A DNA stretch of 64,000 nucleotides from NCBI GenBank assembly GCA_021732005.1, contig JAKFVT010000056.1, forward strand, positions 62,001-126,000, in the 5' to 3' direction. This DNA is from Mycobacterium sp. Its GTDB lineage: Bacteria; Actinomycetota; Actinomycetes; Mycobacteriales; Mycobacteriaceae. The notes beneath the pieces were generated by a model. The model saw nothing but the letters and a program-made list of their open reading frames with translations. It was not told the DNA's origin and did not search any database. This document shows positions 16,983-26,337 of the stretch, piece by piece; position 1 is the first letter of the stretch; each line of letters starts with the position of its first letter. The position numbers were made by a program, and so were the translations under genes.

Positions 16983-18586
16983 GCGCGCAGCTGGTGAATG
17001 TGCTGCGTGCCGTCGCGGTGTTGCAACGCCGGAGAATGATCAACCTGGCCAACCCAATCGAGATAGTCACTGCGGCAAAGGCATTGCGGCACTACGGGTC
17101 GTTCGGTGGATTGGTCAGCTATACCGCCGCGCGCTACGCCGACTGGCCGGCATTGACGGACGATCGGGGAACGCTGACGTTCCACGAGCTCGACCAGATG
17201 TCCAATGCCGTGGCGCGGGTCTTTCTCGACGACCGCCTCGGTGGCGGCTCGACTGTCGGATTGCTCAACCGCAGCCATCGCGGTGTGCTGATCGGCCTGG
17301 CCGCCGCCGGCAAGGCCGGCGTGCGAACGGTTTTGCTGAACACCGGGTTCGCCGGGCCCCAGCTTCGCGACGTCTGCGTGCGCGAGGGTGTCAGCCTCGT
17401 GCTCGCCGATCAAGAGTTCTCGCGAGTGTTCGCCGAGCTGCCGGATGACGTGGACGTGATGCTGAACTGGGCCGAGGAAGCGCCCACTGAGCCGACCCTC
17501 GACGACATGGCGTCACGCCAATCCGTGGACCGCATGCCGTATCCGCCCCGCCCCGGCGGACTGGTGTTGCTGACGAGCGGGACCACCGGCACCCCCAAGG
17601 GCGCCCCGCGCGACCGGATCAGCCCGTTGCAATCCGCGCAACTCCTCGACCGTATTCCCTGGCCGGCCAACGGCAGCTACGTCGTGGCCGCACCGCTCTT
17701 TCACGCCACCGGATTGGCCACGGCATCAGTGGGTTTGGCGCTGGGTAATCGCATCGTGCTGGCCAGGCGATTCGATCCACTTGCCGTCCTGGCCGCGATC
17801 GATGCGCACCGAGCCGGTGCTGTCATCCTGGTCCCGACCATGCTCAGCAGGATCCTGGACCTCGGGTCCGACGTCATCGGCCGATACGACACCTCGTCAT
17901 TGCGGGTGGTCTTCGCCGCCGGATCCGCGCTTTCCCCGCAGGTATGCCGTCGCACACTGCAGACGTTCGGCGACGTGCTCTACAACCTTTACGGCTCGAC
18001 TGAGGTCGCCACCGCCGCGGTCGCGACGCCCGGGGAGCTTCGCGTCGCGCCGGGTACCGTCGGCCGCCCTCCGGTCGGATGCCGCATCGCCGCCTACGAT
18101 TCCCGCGACCGTCTGATCACCCGCCCTGGGCAGAGCGGAACGCTTTACGTGTCGAGCGGCTTGAGTTTTTCCGGATACACCGACGGCGGCGGCAAGCGGG
18201 TCCTCGACGGGTTGATGTCCTCCGGGGATACCGGACACTTCGACGAGCTCGGCCTGTGGTACGTCGACGGACGCGATGACGACATGATCGTTTCCGGCGG
18301 CGAGAACGTCTATCCGGTCGAGGTGGAGAACCTGCTCGTCGAGCATTCGGCGATCGTCGAGGCGGCGGTGGTGGGTGTGCCGGATCAGGATTTCGGCCAG
18401 CGGTTGTGCGCCTTCGTCGTCGTCCGGGTCGGTGCCGATCTAGACGCCGAGGGGGTGCGGATGTATGTGCGCAGTCGGTTGGCGCGGCACAAAGTACCCC
18501 GCGACGTCGTGTTCCTCGACGCGTTGCCACGCAACGAAACAGGCAAGGTGCTCAAGCGAAACTTGATGGCCGGAGCCGCTGAATGA
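16979..18586 (+). CDS. acyl-CoA synthetase (FadD-type AMP-forming ligase)
   Basis: This 535-residue ANL-superfamily enzyme would activate a carboxylic acid to its CoA thioester. The P-loop motif LLTSGTTGTPKGAPR is at about residues 195-209, and the adenine-binding YGSTEVATA, the hinge YVDGRDDDMIVSGGENVYPVE and the C-terminal catalytic Lys (NETGKVLKR) are intact. It overlaps the hydrolase and aldehyde dehydrogenase genes by four bases each. It resembles the FadD12 type. In context it takes the acid made by the next enzyme. Confidence 0.92.
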   Translation: MSAQLVNVLRAVAVLQRRRMINLANPIEIVTAAKALRHYGSFGGLVSYTAARYADWPALTDDRGTLTFHELDQMSNAVARVFLDDRLGGGSTVGLLNRSHRGVLIGLAAAGKAGVRTVLLNTGFAGPQLRDVCVREGVSLVLADQEFSRVFAELPDDVDVMLNWAEEAPTEPTLDDMASRQSVDRMPYPPRPGGLVLLTSGTTGTPKGAPRDRISPLQSAQLLDRIPWPANGSYVVAAPLFHATGLATASVGLALGNRIVLARRFDPLAVLAAIDAHRAGAVILVPTMLSRILDLGSDVIGRYDTSSLRVVFAAGSALSPQVCRRTLQTFGDVLYNLYGSTEVATAAVATPGELRVAPGTVGRPPVGCRIAAYDSRDRLITRPGQSGTLYVSSGLSFSGYTDGGGKRVLDGLMSSGDTGHFDELGLWYVDGRDDDMIVSGGENVYPVEVENLLVEHSAIVEAAVVGVPDQDFGQRLCAFVVVRVGADLDAEGVRMYVRSRLARHKVPRDVVFLDALPRNETGKVLKRNLMAGAAE

Positions 18587-19986
18587 CGGACGCGGCTGAA
18601 TCGGTGGGCGCGGTCGTCGCGCAACTGCGCACCAGTCAGCCTGATTGGGCGGCGCGGCCTGTTTCAGACCGGGTGCGGTGGTTATCGAAGTACCGGGACT
18701 GGTTGTGGGACAACCAAACTCGTCTAGAGCACTTGCTGATGCAGGAAACCGGCAAGCCCGCGACCGAGGCCGGGTTGGAGATTCCCTATGTCATCGAGGC
18801 GATCAACTACCACAGCAGCCGTGCACCCCGGTTGCTTGCCGACCGTCGTCCGCGACCACACGGATTGCTGGCGATCACCAAGCGGCAGTTGATCGTTGCC
18901 CGACCATATCCGGTGGTCGGTGTCATCACGCCGTGGAACTTCCCGCTCGGTCTGTCGCTTCTGGACGCCGTGCCGGCTCTGCTGGCCGGGTGCGCGGTTG
19001 TGGTCAAGCCGTCGGAGCTGACTCCGTCGGCGGTGTCGGCCGCGATAGCCGGCTGGGTGGAAATCGATGCGCCACCAGTTCTCGACGTGGTGCGCGGGGG
19101 TGCCCACCATGGCGCCGCCGTCGCGGACACCGTCGACTTCATCCAATTCACCGGGTCCGCGCCTACCGGTCGCAGGATCGCGAAAACAGCTGCGGAGCGC
19201 ATGGTTCCCTGTGCTTTGGAACTCGGCGGCAAGGACGCCATGATCGTGCTCGACGACGCAGACTTGGCGCGGGCGGCCAACGCCGCGGTGTGGGGAGCGA
19301 TGGCCAACTACGGCCAGATGTGTGTGTCCGTCGAACGGGTCTACGTCGAATCGGCGGTCTACGACGACTTCGTGTCCCGGGTCGCGGCCAACGTTGCCGG
19401 GCTGCGCAGCGGAGTGGACGTCGGCCGGTTCACCAGCCCGGCCCAGGCCGCGGTGGTGCGCCGACATCTGGCCGATGCCATCGCCCGCGGCGCAACCGCT
19501 CTGGTGGGTGGCGGGGACGGAACAGGACCCGCGGTGCTCACCGACATCGACCACGACATGTTGTGCATGACGGAGGAAACCTTCGGCCCGCTGTTGCCCG
19601 TTGTGCGCGTCCACGATGAGGACGAGGCCGTGCGACTGGCCAACGATTCCCGTTATGGCCTGTCGGCGGTGGTCTTCAGCGGGGACCGGCATCGTGCGGA
19701 GCGCATCGCGCGGCGGATTGAGGCCGGTGCGGTCAACATCAACGACGTCTTCGCCAACTTGTTCACGTTGGCGCTGCCGCAAGCCGGGTGGAAGGAGTCC
19801 GGCCTAGGCGCGCGGGGAGGCAGCGACGCAGTGTCGAAATTCTGTAGGTCGCAGGCGATCGTCGCCGCCCGGGTGGGATTCACCAGCGAACTCACCTGGT
19901 ACCCGTACACACCGTTGCGCCGAGCGATCATGCGCCGGGTTTCGCGGTTGATCGGTGCACGCGGGTTGCGGCGCCGGTTCGGATAG
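18583..19986 (+). CDS. aldehyde dehydrogenase
   Basis: This 467-residue NAD(P)-dependent aldehyde dehydrogenase has the catalytic Cys C247 in GQMCVSVERVY and the general-base Glu E213 in CALELGGKD, with the usual 34-residue spacing. VITPWNFPL and ETFGPLLPV motifs are also present. It should oxidise the pathway aldehyde to the acid used by the ligase whose stop it overlaps. The extended C terminus (LTWYPYTPLRRAIMRRV) matches coniferyl-aldehyde-type and FADH-type dehydrogenases that act on bulky or lipophilic aldehydes. Confidence 0.93.
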   Translation: MTDAAESVGAVVAQLRTSQPDWAARPVSDRVRWLSKYRDWLWDNQTRLEHLLMQETGKPATEAGLEIPYVIEAINYHSSRAPRLLADRRPRPHGLLAITKRQLIVARPYPVVGVITPWNFPLGLSLLDAVPALLAGCAVVVKPSELTPSAVSAAIAGWVEIDAPPVLDVVRGGAHHGAAVADTVDFIQFTGSAPTGRRIAKTAAERMVPCALELGGKDAMIVLDDADLARAANAAVWGAMANYGQMCVSVERVYVESAVYDDFVSRVAANVAGLRSGVDVGRFTSPAQAAVVRRHLADAIARGATALVGGGDGTGPAVLTDIDHDMLCMTEETFGPLLPVVRVHDEDEAVRLANDSRYGLSAVVFSGDRHRAERIARRIEAGAVNINDVFANLFTLALPQAGWKESGLGARGGSDAVSKFCRSQAIVAARVGFTSELTWYPYTPLRRAIMRRVSRLIGARGLRRRFG

Positions 19987-20002
19987 AGATGAGGAACACC
20001 AC

Positions 20003-20836
20003 ATGGCAACAACCAACCTGAGGGATCGCGTGGTGGTGGTGACCGGCGGCGCCCGAGGAATCGGAGCGGCGACGGCGTCAGCGTTCCTCGAGGCGGGCGC
20101 GAAGGTGGCCATCGGTGATGTCGACGTCCGACAGTCGGAGCTGACCGCGAGCGCAATCGGATGCTGGTGGGGCGAGGTCGACGTCACCGACCGGGCCAGC
20201 TTTGCGTGCTTCCTGGACTCCCTGACCGGTGCCCTCGGGCCCCTCGACGTGTTGGTCAACAACGCCGGGATCATGCCGGTGACGCCGCTGCTCGACGAGA
20301 CGCCGGAGTCGGTGCGGCGTCAGCTCGCGATCAACGTCGGCGGGGTCATCTACGGAACACAGCTCGCAATGGAACGAATGGGGCCGCGGCGCTCCGGTCA
20401 CGTGGTCAACGTCGCGTCCGCCGCGGGGCGGATGGGTTTCGGTGGTGTGTCGACGTACACCGCCACCAAGTTCGCGGTGAGCGGCTTCACTGAGGCCGTC
20501 GCGCTCGAAGCCGCCGCGACCGGGATCAGGTTCACCACCGTTTACCCAGGAATGGTCAGGACCGAGCTGTCCGCGGGGCTCGCCGACCACTGGCTGATGC
20601 GGACGTGTGCGCCCGAGGTCGTCGCGGCTGGGATCGTGGACGCGGTGCGCCGCGGGCGGCGGTCGGTGTACGTGCCGCGCAGGCTCGGCCCATTGACGGC
20701 GGTCTACGGACTCCTGCCGGCCAGTGCCCGTTCCGCGGCGATGGGCTTGCTCGGGGCCGACCGCCGGATGCTCGACGGAGACGGCGACATCCGGCGGACC
20801 TATGATTCGCGGATCGGTCAGACGCCGGGCAACTGA
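20003..20836 (+). CDS. short-chain dehydrogenase/reductase
   Basis: This 277-residue classical SDR has TGGARGIG, VDVTDRASF, NNAG, and Y152/K156 in STYTATKFA. It is closest in style to the mycobacterial lipid or alcohol SDRs that have a C-terminal extension (YVPRRLGPLTAVYGLLPASA), a possible membrane-associating helix. As the last gene of the operon it may oxidise the primary alcohol substrate to the aldehyde. The start at ATG 20003 has a GAGATGAGGAA ribosome-binding site; an upstream in-frame start at 19955 would overlap the previous gene and has none. Confidence 0.9.
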   Translation: MATTNLRDRVVVVTGGARGIGAATASAFLEAGAKVAIGDVDVRQSELTASAIGCWWGEVDVTDRASFACFLDSLTGALGPLDVLVNNAGIMPVTPLLDETPESVRRQLAINVGGVIYGTQLAMERMGPRRSGHVVNVASAAGRMGFGGVSTYTATKFAVSGFTEAVALEAAATGIRFTTVYPGMVRTELSAGLADHWLMRTCAPEVVAAGIVDAVRRGRRSVYVPRRLGPLTAVYGLLPASARSAAMGLLGADRRMLDGDGDIRRTYDSRIGQTPGN

Positions 20837-20973
20837 CGCGTCAGGAAATTTCTTGCCAAGTCGCTGCCCAGCGGCCACATACCTGGATAAGTTGAGGTTG
20901 CCAATCCGGGGGATGGACCGAGCCGGGGGACAACGACGGAGGGGATCGCTGCCCCCCGTTTCGGTGCCTGAGA

Positions 20974-21753
20974 TCAGATCCAGGCAGACCAGAATCGGGT
21001 CAGTTGAGACCCGATGGCCGCCAGGCCGCCGGGCACTCCGGAGAGGTCGAAGAACCAGAACACCACCGAGAAGAACCATTGGTTCATGGCCGGGGCCAGC
21101 AGCAGAACCAGCAGGAACAAGAACCCGAACTGCTTGGCCGGGGCCACCGCGCGTTGCGTTTCGGGGCTCAGGTGCGGCTCGAGCGCGCCGTAGCCGTCCA
21201 GGCCCGGAATCGGCAGCAGGTTCAGCAGCAAGGCGGTGATCTGCAGGAAGCCCAGGAACGCCACCGCTGACCAGAACACGCCGTGGGCCGGGTCGTAGAA
21301 CATCCGGGTGGCCACCAGCAGCACGACGGCCAGCAGCAGATTGGCTCCCGGCCCGGCCAAGCTCACCAGGGTGCGCTGCCGCGGCGTCATGAAGAAGGTG
21401 CGGACGTAGACCGCACCGCCCGGCAGCCCGATGCCGCCGAGGGCGATGAACAGCAGCGGAAGTGCCAGCGACAGCAGCGGGCTGGTGTACTTCAGCGGGT
21501 TGAGCGTGAGATAGCCGCGGATCGCGACATCGTGGTCACCGAAGCGCCAGGCCGTGTACGCGTGGCCGAACTCGTGCAGGCACAGCGACACTACCCAGCC
21601 GGCGATGACGAAGATGAACACCCCGACGTAGGCCAGCGGGCGCACGGTTTCGGCGGCCAGCCAGGCCAGCACCCCGCCGGCAACCGTGATCGCGACGATC
21701 ACCAGAAAGACGGGGCTGGGCCGCACCGACTGGCGCAGCGGTCGAACGCTCAC
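20974..21753 (-). CDS. site-2 protease-like M50 metallopeptidase (Rv0359-like)
   Basis: The 259-residue polytopic membrane metalloprotease has the zinc motif HEFGH (H60, E61, H64) inside a transmembrane segment, and the third ligand region LLNLLPIPGLDGYGALEP with D186. About six hydrophobic segments are visible. It lacks a PDZ domain, as in the SpoIVFB/Rv0359 branch. The substrate is unknown. It is the M. tuberculosis Rv0359 equivalent; its usual neighbour, the DUF3151 gene, is 14 kb away here because of the inserted catabolic region. Confidence 0.9.
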   Translation of the reverse strand: MSVRPLRQSVRPSPVFLVIVAITVAGGVLAWLAAETVRPLAYVGVFIFVIAGWVVSLCLHEFGHAYTAWRFGDHDVAIRGYLTLNPLKYTSPLLSLALPLLFIALGGIGLPGGAVYVRTFFMTPRQRTLVSLAGPGANLLLAVVLLVATRMFYDPAHGVFWSAVAFLGFLQITALLLNLLPIPGLDGYGALEPHLSPETQRAVAPAKQFGFLFLLVLLLAPAMNQWFFSVVFWFFDLSGVPGGLAAIGSQLTRFWSAWI

Positions 21754-21791
21754 CTCACGAAACTACCGGAGACACCGCCGCGACCTGGTCC

Positions 21792-22400
21792 TCACGAGAC
21801 CCGCAGCCACCCCGTGGTGTGCCGGTAGAAGGCCGAGCGCTTTACCTCTCGCGGCATCAGGGACCCGTCGCGAACCACCCGGGCGCCGGTGGTGCCGAGC
21901 TGGACGGCGCGTCCGGTCAGCCATCGCCGCGGGCGCATCCGGCCGGTCAGCACCGCCGCCCGCAGGCCGGGCATCACAGCCATCGGCTCGACCCGGACCG
22001 CGGTCACCTCGCCGTCGAAAAGCACCTGGTCGTCGACGACGGCTTCGCCCTGGATCACCCGTCCGTCGCCGGGCGGCAGCCAGTACGCGGCGGCTACCAA
22101 CGCTGTCCCGGTCTCGTCACGGATCAGCGGAATGCGTTGTGCCACACCGGTCAACGCGCGCCGGGCGCCGCGCCACCGCGACACTGCGGCGACCTCCACG
22201 TCGAGGCGTTCGAGGCGCATCAGCCGGGTCAGCACCGCCGCCAGGTCGGCCGTCGAGCCCACCACAATCACCCGCGAGGCCCCCGCGACGGCGGCGTCGA
22301 TTCCGGCCGGATCGTCGCCGTCATGGTGGTTCAGGGAGGCCAGTGCCCGGGGCAGCCGGCGGCCCCCGAAACGCAACACGGTGATCGTGGTGTTGGTCAA
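21792..22400 (-). CDS. conserved hypothetical protein, Rv0358-like
   Basis: The 202-residue protein of unknown function has a Rossmann-like look (SRVIVVGSTADLAAVLTRLM) and a C-terminal half of beta-rich sequence (VIQGEAVVDDQVLFDGEVTA). It is divergent from purA, as Rv0358 is from Rv0357c. The start is a choice between TTG 22400 and GTG 22406; GAGGA ends six bases before the TTG and directly abuts the GTG, so I favour TTG. Confidence 0.7.
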   Translation of the reverse strand: MTNTTITVLRFGGRRLPRALASLNHHDGDDPAGIDAAVAGASRVIVVGSTADLAAVLTRLMRLERLDVEVAAVSRWRGARRALTGVAQRIPLIRDETGTALVAAAYWLPPGDGRVIQGEAVVDDQVLFDGEVTAVRVEPMAVMPGLRAAVLTGRMRPRRWLTGRAVQLGTTGARVVRDGSLMPREVKRSAFYRHTTGWLRVS

Positions 22401-22469
22401 CGACACTCCTCGTGCTGCGCTCCGATAGGGTAGGTCACCGGCTGCACCACAATAAGCAGGAGAAATACC

Positions 22470-23765
22470 ATGCCGGCAATCGTCCTCATCGGCGCCCAGT
22501 GGGGTGACGAGGGCAAAGGAAAAGCCACCGATCTGCTCGGTGGACGCGTGCAGTGGGTGGTGCGCTACCAAGGCGGTAACAACGCCGGCCACACCGTCGT
22601 ACTGCCGACAGGCGAAAACTTCGCCTTGCACCTCATCCCGTCGGGCATCCTCACCCCAGGCGTCACCAACGTCATCGGCAACGGTGTCGTCGTCGACCCG
22701 GGAGTGCTGTTGGGCGAGCTCGCCGGGCTCGAGGATCGTGGCGTCGACACCTCAGGCCTGCTGATCTCGGCGGACGCGCATCTGCTGATGCCGTACCACG
22801 TGGCGATCGACAAGGTCACCGAGCGCTACATGGGCAGCAAGAAGATCGGCACCACCGGCCGTGGCATCGGGCCCTGCTACCAGGACAAGATCGCCCGGAT
22901 GGGTATCCGCGTCGCCGACGTCCTGGACCGCGACCTGCTGGCCGCCAAGATCGAGGCCTCCCTCGAGCTCAAGAATCAGGTGCTGGTCAAGATCTACAAC
23001 CGCAAGGCGCTCGACGCCGAGGAGGTGCTCGAGACGCTGCTGGCCCAGGCTGACGGGTTCAAGCACCGCATCGCCGACACCCGTCTGCAACTCAACACCG
23101 CGCTGGAGTCCGGCGAGACGGTGCTGCTGGAGGGCTCTCAGGGGACGCTGCTCGACGTCGACCACGGCACGTACCCGTACGTCACGTCGTCGAACCCCAC
23201 CGCCGGCGGCGCCGCGGTCGGCTCCGGCATCGGCCCCACCCGGATCACCACCGTGCTCGGCATCCTGAAGGCGTACACCACCCGGGTCGGATCGGGCCCG
23301 TTCCCCACCGAGTTGTTCGACGAGAACGGCGCGTATCTGTCCAAGACCGGCGGCGAGGTCGGCGTCACCACGGGCCGGGCGCGCCGCTGCGGCTGGTTCG
23401 ACGCGGTGATCGCCCGCTACGCCACCCGGGTCAACGGCATCACCGACTACTTCCTGACCAAGCTCGACGTGCTGTCCAGCCTGGAGACGGTGCCGATCTG
23501 CGTGGGTTACACGGTGGACGGCAAGCGCACGGACGAGATGCCGATGACCCAAAGTGACATTGCCCGCGCCGAACCGGTCTACGAGGAGCTGCCCGGCTGG
23601 TGGGAGGACATCTCCGCCGCCCGCGAATTCGACGACCTGCCTGCCAAGGCGCGGGACTACGTACTGCGTCTGGAAGAGCTTGCCGGAGCCTATGTTTCGT
23701 GTATCGGGGTCGGACCGGGACGGGACCAGACGATCGTGCGCCGCGACGTGCTGGCCCCCCGATGA
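22470..23765 (+). CDS. purA: adenylosuccinate synthetase
   Basis: PurA performs the GTP-dependent conversion of IMP and aspartate to adenylosuccinate in AMP synthesis. The 431 residues match the M. tuberculosis enzyme. The N-terminal GTP-binding motif GAQWGDEGKGKATD, GGNNAGHTV, GTTGRGIGPCYQDK and the C-terminal guanine-recognition region LTKLDVLSSLETVPIC are all intact. An AGGAG ribosome-binding site precedes the ATG. The stop overlaps the next start (ATGA). Confidence 0.98.
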   Translation: MPAIVLIGAQWGDEGKGKATDLLGGRVQWVVRYQGGNNAGHTVVLPTGENFALHLIPSGILTPGVTNVIGNGVVVDPGVLLGELAGLEDRGVDTSGLLISADAHLLMPYHVAIDKVTERYMGSKKIGTTGRGIGPCYQDKIARMGIRVADVLDRDLLAAKIEASLELKNQVLVKIYNRKALDAEEVLETLLAQADGFKHRIADTRLQLNTALESGETVLLEGSQGTLLDVDHGTYPYVTSSNPTAGGAAVGSGIGPTRITTVLGILKAYTTRVGSGPFPTELFDENGAYLSKTGGEVGVTTGRARRCGWFDAVIARYATRVNGITDYFLTKLDVLSSLETVPICVGYTVDGKRTDEMPMTQSDIARAEPVYEELPGWWEDISAAREFDDLPAKARDYVLRLEELAGAYVSCIGVGPGRDQTIVRRDVLAPR

Positions 23766-24433
23766 CCGATCGCGGCGATGAGCGCTCCCGCGAAGAGCAG
23801 ACTGACAACGATTACGAACTCGACCCCGACTACTACAAGCACGGCGGCTTCCCGAAATTCGAAGTCGCGCGGCCCGGTGAAGGTTTCGGCCGGTTCTTGA
23901 CCGCGATGCGACTGGCGCAGGACCTGGCGGTCTCGGCCGACCCGGATCCGGACACCTGGACCGCGGCCGCCGACCTCGCCGATCAACTGGTCGCGCTACT
24001 CGGACCGTTCGAAGCGGCCGAAGGGGTCGGGCCGGCCAACCGGGTGCCCAGTCTGCCCGGTGCGGGCAGCCTGCTGATGCCGCCGTATCGGGTCACCCAA
24101 TTCGATTCCGAGGCAGTCGAATTGACTGTTCGGTTCAGTCGGTTTCACGTCGGCGGCAACTACGCCGTGCACGGCGGTGTGCTGCCGTTGACGTTCGACT
24201 CGGTATTCGGGATGGTCATTCACGCGACCGGGCGCCCGATCAGCCGCACCGCGTTCCTGCACGTCGACTATCGCAGCGTCACCCCGATCGACACCGAACT
24301 CACGGTGCGCGGCTGGCTCCGGGAGGCCGAGGGTCGCAAGGCCTTCGTCAACGCGGAGATGAGAGATCCCGACGGCACGCTCTGCGCCGAAGCCCACGGT
24401 TTGATGGTGCGTTTGCTGCCTGGACAGCCCTGA
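23762..24433 (+). CDS. hotdog-fold thioesterase-like protein (Rv0356c-like)
   Basis: The 223-residue protein has a single C-terminal hotdog/PaaI-like domain from about residue 110 (NYAVHGGVLPLTFDSVFGMV with the HGG motif, RTAFLHVDYRSVTPIDTEL). An acidic N-terminal extension of ~100 residues precedes it. It is probably an acyl-CoA thioesterase-like protein; its substrate is not known. Its coupling to purA is the arrangement seen for Rv0356c-Rv0357c. Confidence 0.85.
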   Translation: MTDRGDERSREEQTDNDYELDPDYYKHGGFPKFEVARPGEGFGRFLTAMRLAQDLAVSADPDPDTWTAAADLADQLVALLGPFEAAEGVGPANRVPSLPGAGSLLMPPYRVTQFDSEAVELTVRFSRFHVGGNYAVHGGVLPLTFDSVFGMVIHATGRPISRTAFLHVDYRSVTPIDTELTVRGWLREAEGRKAFVNAEMRDPDGTLCAEAHGLMVRLLPGQP

Positions 24434-24451
24434 GTCTGTCACCATGACGAC

Positions 24452-25156
24452 GTGCCCGACCCCACCATTGGCGCCAAAAGCTCGTCAACACTGAAAACCC
24501 TGACCACCCCCCGGGCCGCCGCGGCGGCCGGCGTGGCGTTCGCGTTGTTGTTCGGCACCACCCTGATCCTGATTCGCTCGTCGTTGCCGGAGGGCGCTGA
24601 ACCCGGCTCGCAGTGGCTCGATGCCGCGAGCGGCAAAATGAAGATCGCGGCGGTGCTGATGCCGTTCGCGGGGATCAGCTTCCTGTGGTTCATCGCTGTC
24701 GTGCGCGACAACCTCGGCCGGCTCGAAGACCGGTTCTTCTCCACGGTGTTCCTGGGCAGCGGATTGCTGTTCCTGGCCATGATGTTCGTGACGAGCGCGA
24801 TCGGTGCGGGCCTGGCGGCCAGCAACGGTGCGGTGGGGCATGACCAGCCGGGTCACGCCGAGGTGGCGCTGTTTGGGCAGATGACCGTCCTGGCGCTGTC
24901 GAAGACCTATGCGCTGCGGATGGGCGCGGTGTTCATGATGTCGTTGGCGACGATCTGGTTGCGCACCGGTCTGATGCCGCGCTGGCTGGTGTATGCCAGC
25001 TATCTGCTCGCGGTGGCGCTGTTGATCGCCGGGGACATCAGCATGTGGTTGACGCTGGGGTTCCCGATCTGGGTGTTGGCGGTGAGTGTTCTGCTACTCG
25101 CCCGCGCGGGCGTGTTCGAGGATCACCAGGCGACCGCCAGGGACCGCAATCCGTAG
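24452..25156 (+). CDS. polytopic membrane protein of unknown function
   Basis: The 234-residue protein has about six hydrophobic segments: AAAAAGVAFALLFGTTLILI; MPFAGISFLWFIAVV; GSGLLFLAMMFVTSAIGAGL; LRMGAVFMMSLATIW; YLLAVALLIAGDI; and PIWVLAVSVLLLA. The start is GTG 24452. No family was recognised. Its 3' end overlaps the convergent P450 gene by 34 bases. Confidence 0.7.
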   Translation: MPDPTIGAKSSSTLKTLTTPRAAAAAGVAFALLFGTTLILIRSSLPEGAEPGSQWLDAASGKMKIAAVLMPFAGISFLWFIAVVRDNLGRLEDRFFSTVFLGSGLLFLAMMFVTSAIGAGLAASNGAVGHDQPGHAEVALFGQMTVLALSKTYALRMGAVFMMSLATIWLRTGLMPRWLVYASYLLAVALLIAGDISMWLTLGFPIWVLAVSVLLLARAGVFEDHQATARDRNP

Positions 25157-26328
25157 ATGAAGTGAAACGGTTTGAACTCGATGTCGTCGAACGGCTCGGC
25201 GCACGCCAGTGCAGGGAAGCGGCGCAGCAGCGCCGGAAACGCGATACGCATCTCCATGCGAGCCAGCGGTGCGCCGAGACAGTGATGCACCCCATGACCG
25301 AATGCCAAGTGGCTCACGATGTCTCGTCTGATGTCCAGTACGTCGGGATCGTCGACGAACGCCGCGTCCCGGTTGCCGGACGCCAATGAAGCCAGCACGA
25401 GGCTGCCGGCCGGGATGGGAACGCCGGCGACCTCGGTGTCGGTGGTGGCCAGGCGGGGGATGCTGCTGTGCACGATCGACAGCCAGCGCAGTAGCTCTTC
25501 GACGGCGGGGGCGACCGCGTCCGGGTCGTCACGGACCGCGGCGAGCTGATCGGGGTGGCGCAACAGCGCCAGGGTGCCCAATCCCAGCATGTTCGACGTG
25601 GTCTCGTGGCCGGCGAGCAGCAGCAGACCGGCGATGCCGATCAGCTCGTTGTCGCTGAGCGCGGCACCGTGATCACGCACCAGCATGCCGAGCATGTCGT
25701 CGCGGGGTGTGCGCCGGGCCGCGGCCACCAGCGCGCCCATGTACTCGCGGCCCTGGCGAGCCAGCTCCAGGCGCTCGGGAATCGGAAGCGACAAATCGAG
25801 CTGACGGGCGCTGCGCCGCTGGAAATCGTCCCGGTCGGCATACGGCACGCCGAGCAGCTCGCAGATGACCAGCGACGGGATCGGCAGCGCGAACTCGGCC
25901 ACCAGATCGGCTGGCGCACCGGAAGTCTCGAGCGCATCCAGTCGTGATTCGACGATCTCGACGATGCGCGGTTCGAGCGCTTTCATCCGGCGCACGGTGA
26001 ACTCGCCGGTCAGCATCCGCCGCAGCCGGGTGTGCTGGGGTGGATCGAGGGCGAGCAGATTGCCCGCCCTGGCGTTGGCCTGCTCCTCCTCGGGCAGCTG
26101 CGGTGCGCCGGGCAGCACGAAGCCCGGTGGCCGTCCGTTGGCGAAGTGCTCGTGATCGGCCAGCACCGCCCGGATGTCGTCGTAACGCGTGATCAGGTAC
26201 ACCTGCATGCCGAACGCGTTGACGGCGGTGACCACTCCGCTGCCGTCACGGATCTCGCGCAGTTCCGGCGTGGGATCGAACCCGTTGCGCCGCATATGCA
26301 GTGGTGGCAGTGCGGCGGCAGATGTCAT
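25123..26328 (-). CDS. cytochrome P450
   Basis: This 401-residue soluble class I P450 has the heme-Cys loop FGHGVHHCLGAPLARME (C350), I-helix LLLLAGHETTSN with the acid-alcohol pair altered to E-T as in many bacterial P450s, and K-helix region EELLRWLSIVHSSIPR. It resembles the CYP105/CYP107-like group of actinobacterial hydroxylases, but the family cannot be assigned without a comparison. No ferredoxin gene is adjacent. An MmpL transporter lies 9 bases upstream in the same direction and could be co-transcribed. Confidence 0.93.
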   Translation of the reverse strand: MTSAAALPPLHMRRNGFDPTPELREIRDGSGVVTAVNAFGMQVYLITRYDDIRAVLADHEHFANGRPPGFVLPGAPQLPEEEQANARAGNLLALDPPQHTRLRRMLTGEFTVRRMKALEPRIVEIVESRLDALETSGAPADLVAEFALPIPSLVICELLGVPYADRDDFQRRSARQLDLSLPIPERLELARQGREYMGALVAAARRTPRDDMLGMLVRDHGAALSDNELIGIAGLLLLAGHETTSNMLGLGTLALLRHPDQLAAVRDDPDAVAPAVEELLRWLSIVHSSIPRLATTDTEVAGVPIPAGSLVLASLASGNRDAAFVDDPDVLDIRRDIVSHLAFGHGVHHCLGAPLARMEMRIAFPALLRRFPALACAEPFDDIEFKPFHFIYGLRSLAVAW

Positions 26329-26337
26329 GCCACGACG

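Noticed and set aside
20924..20958. Terminator between the SDR and M50 protease genes
   Set aside because: CGGGGG and CCCCCG can pair, but the loop is about 23 bases and there is no T-run, only TTTC.
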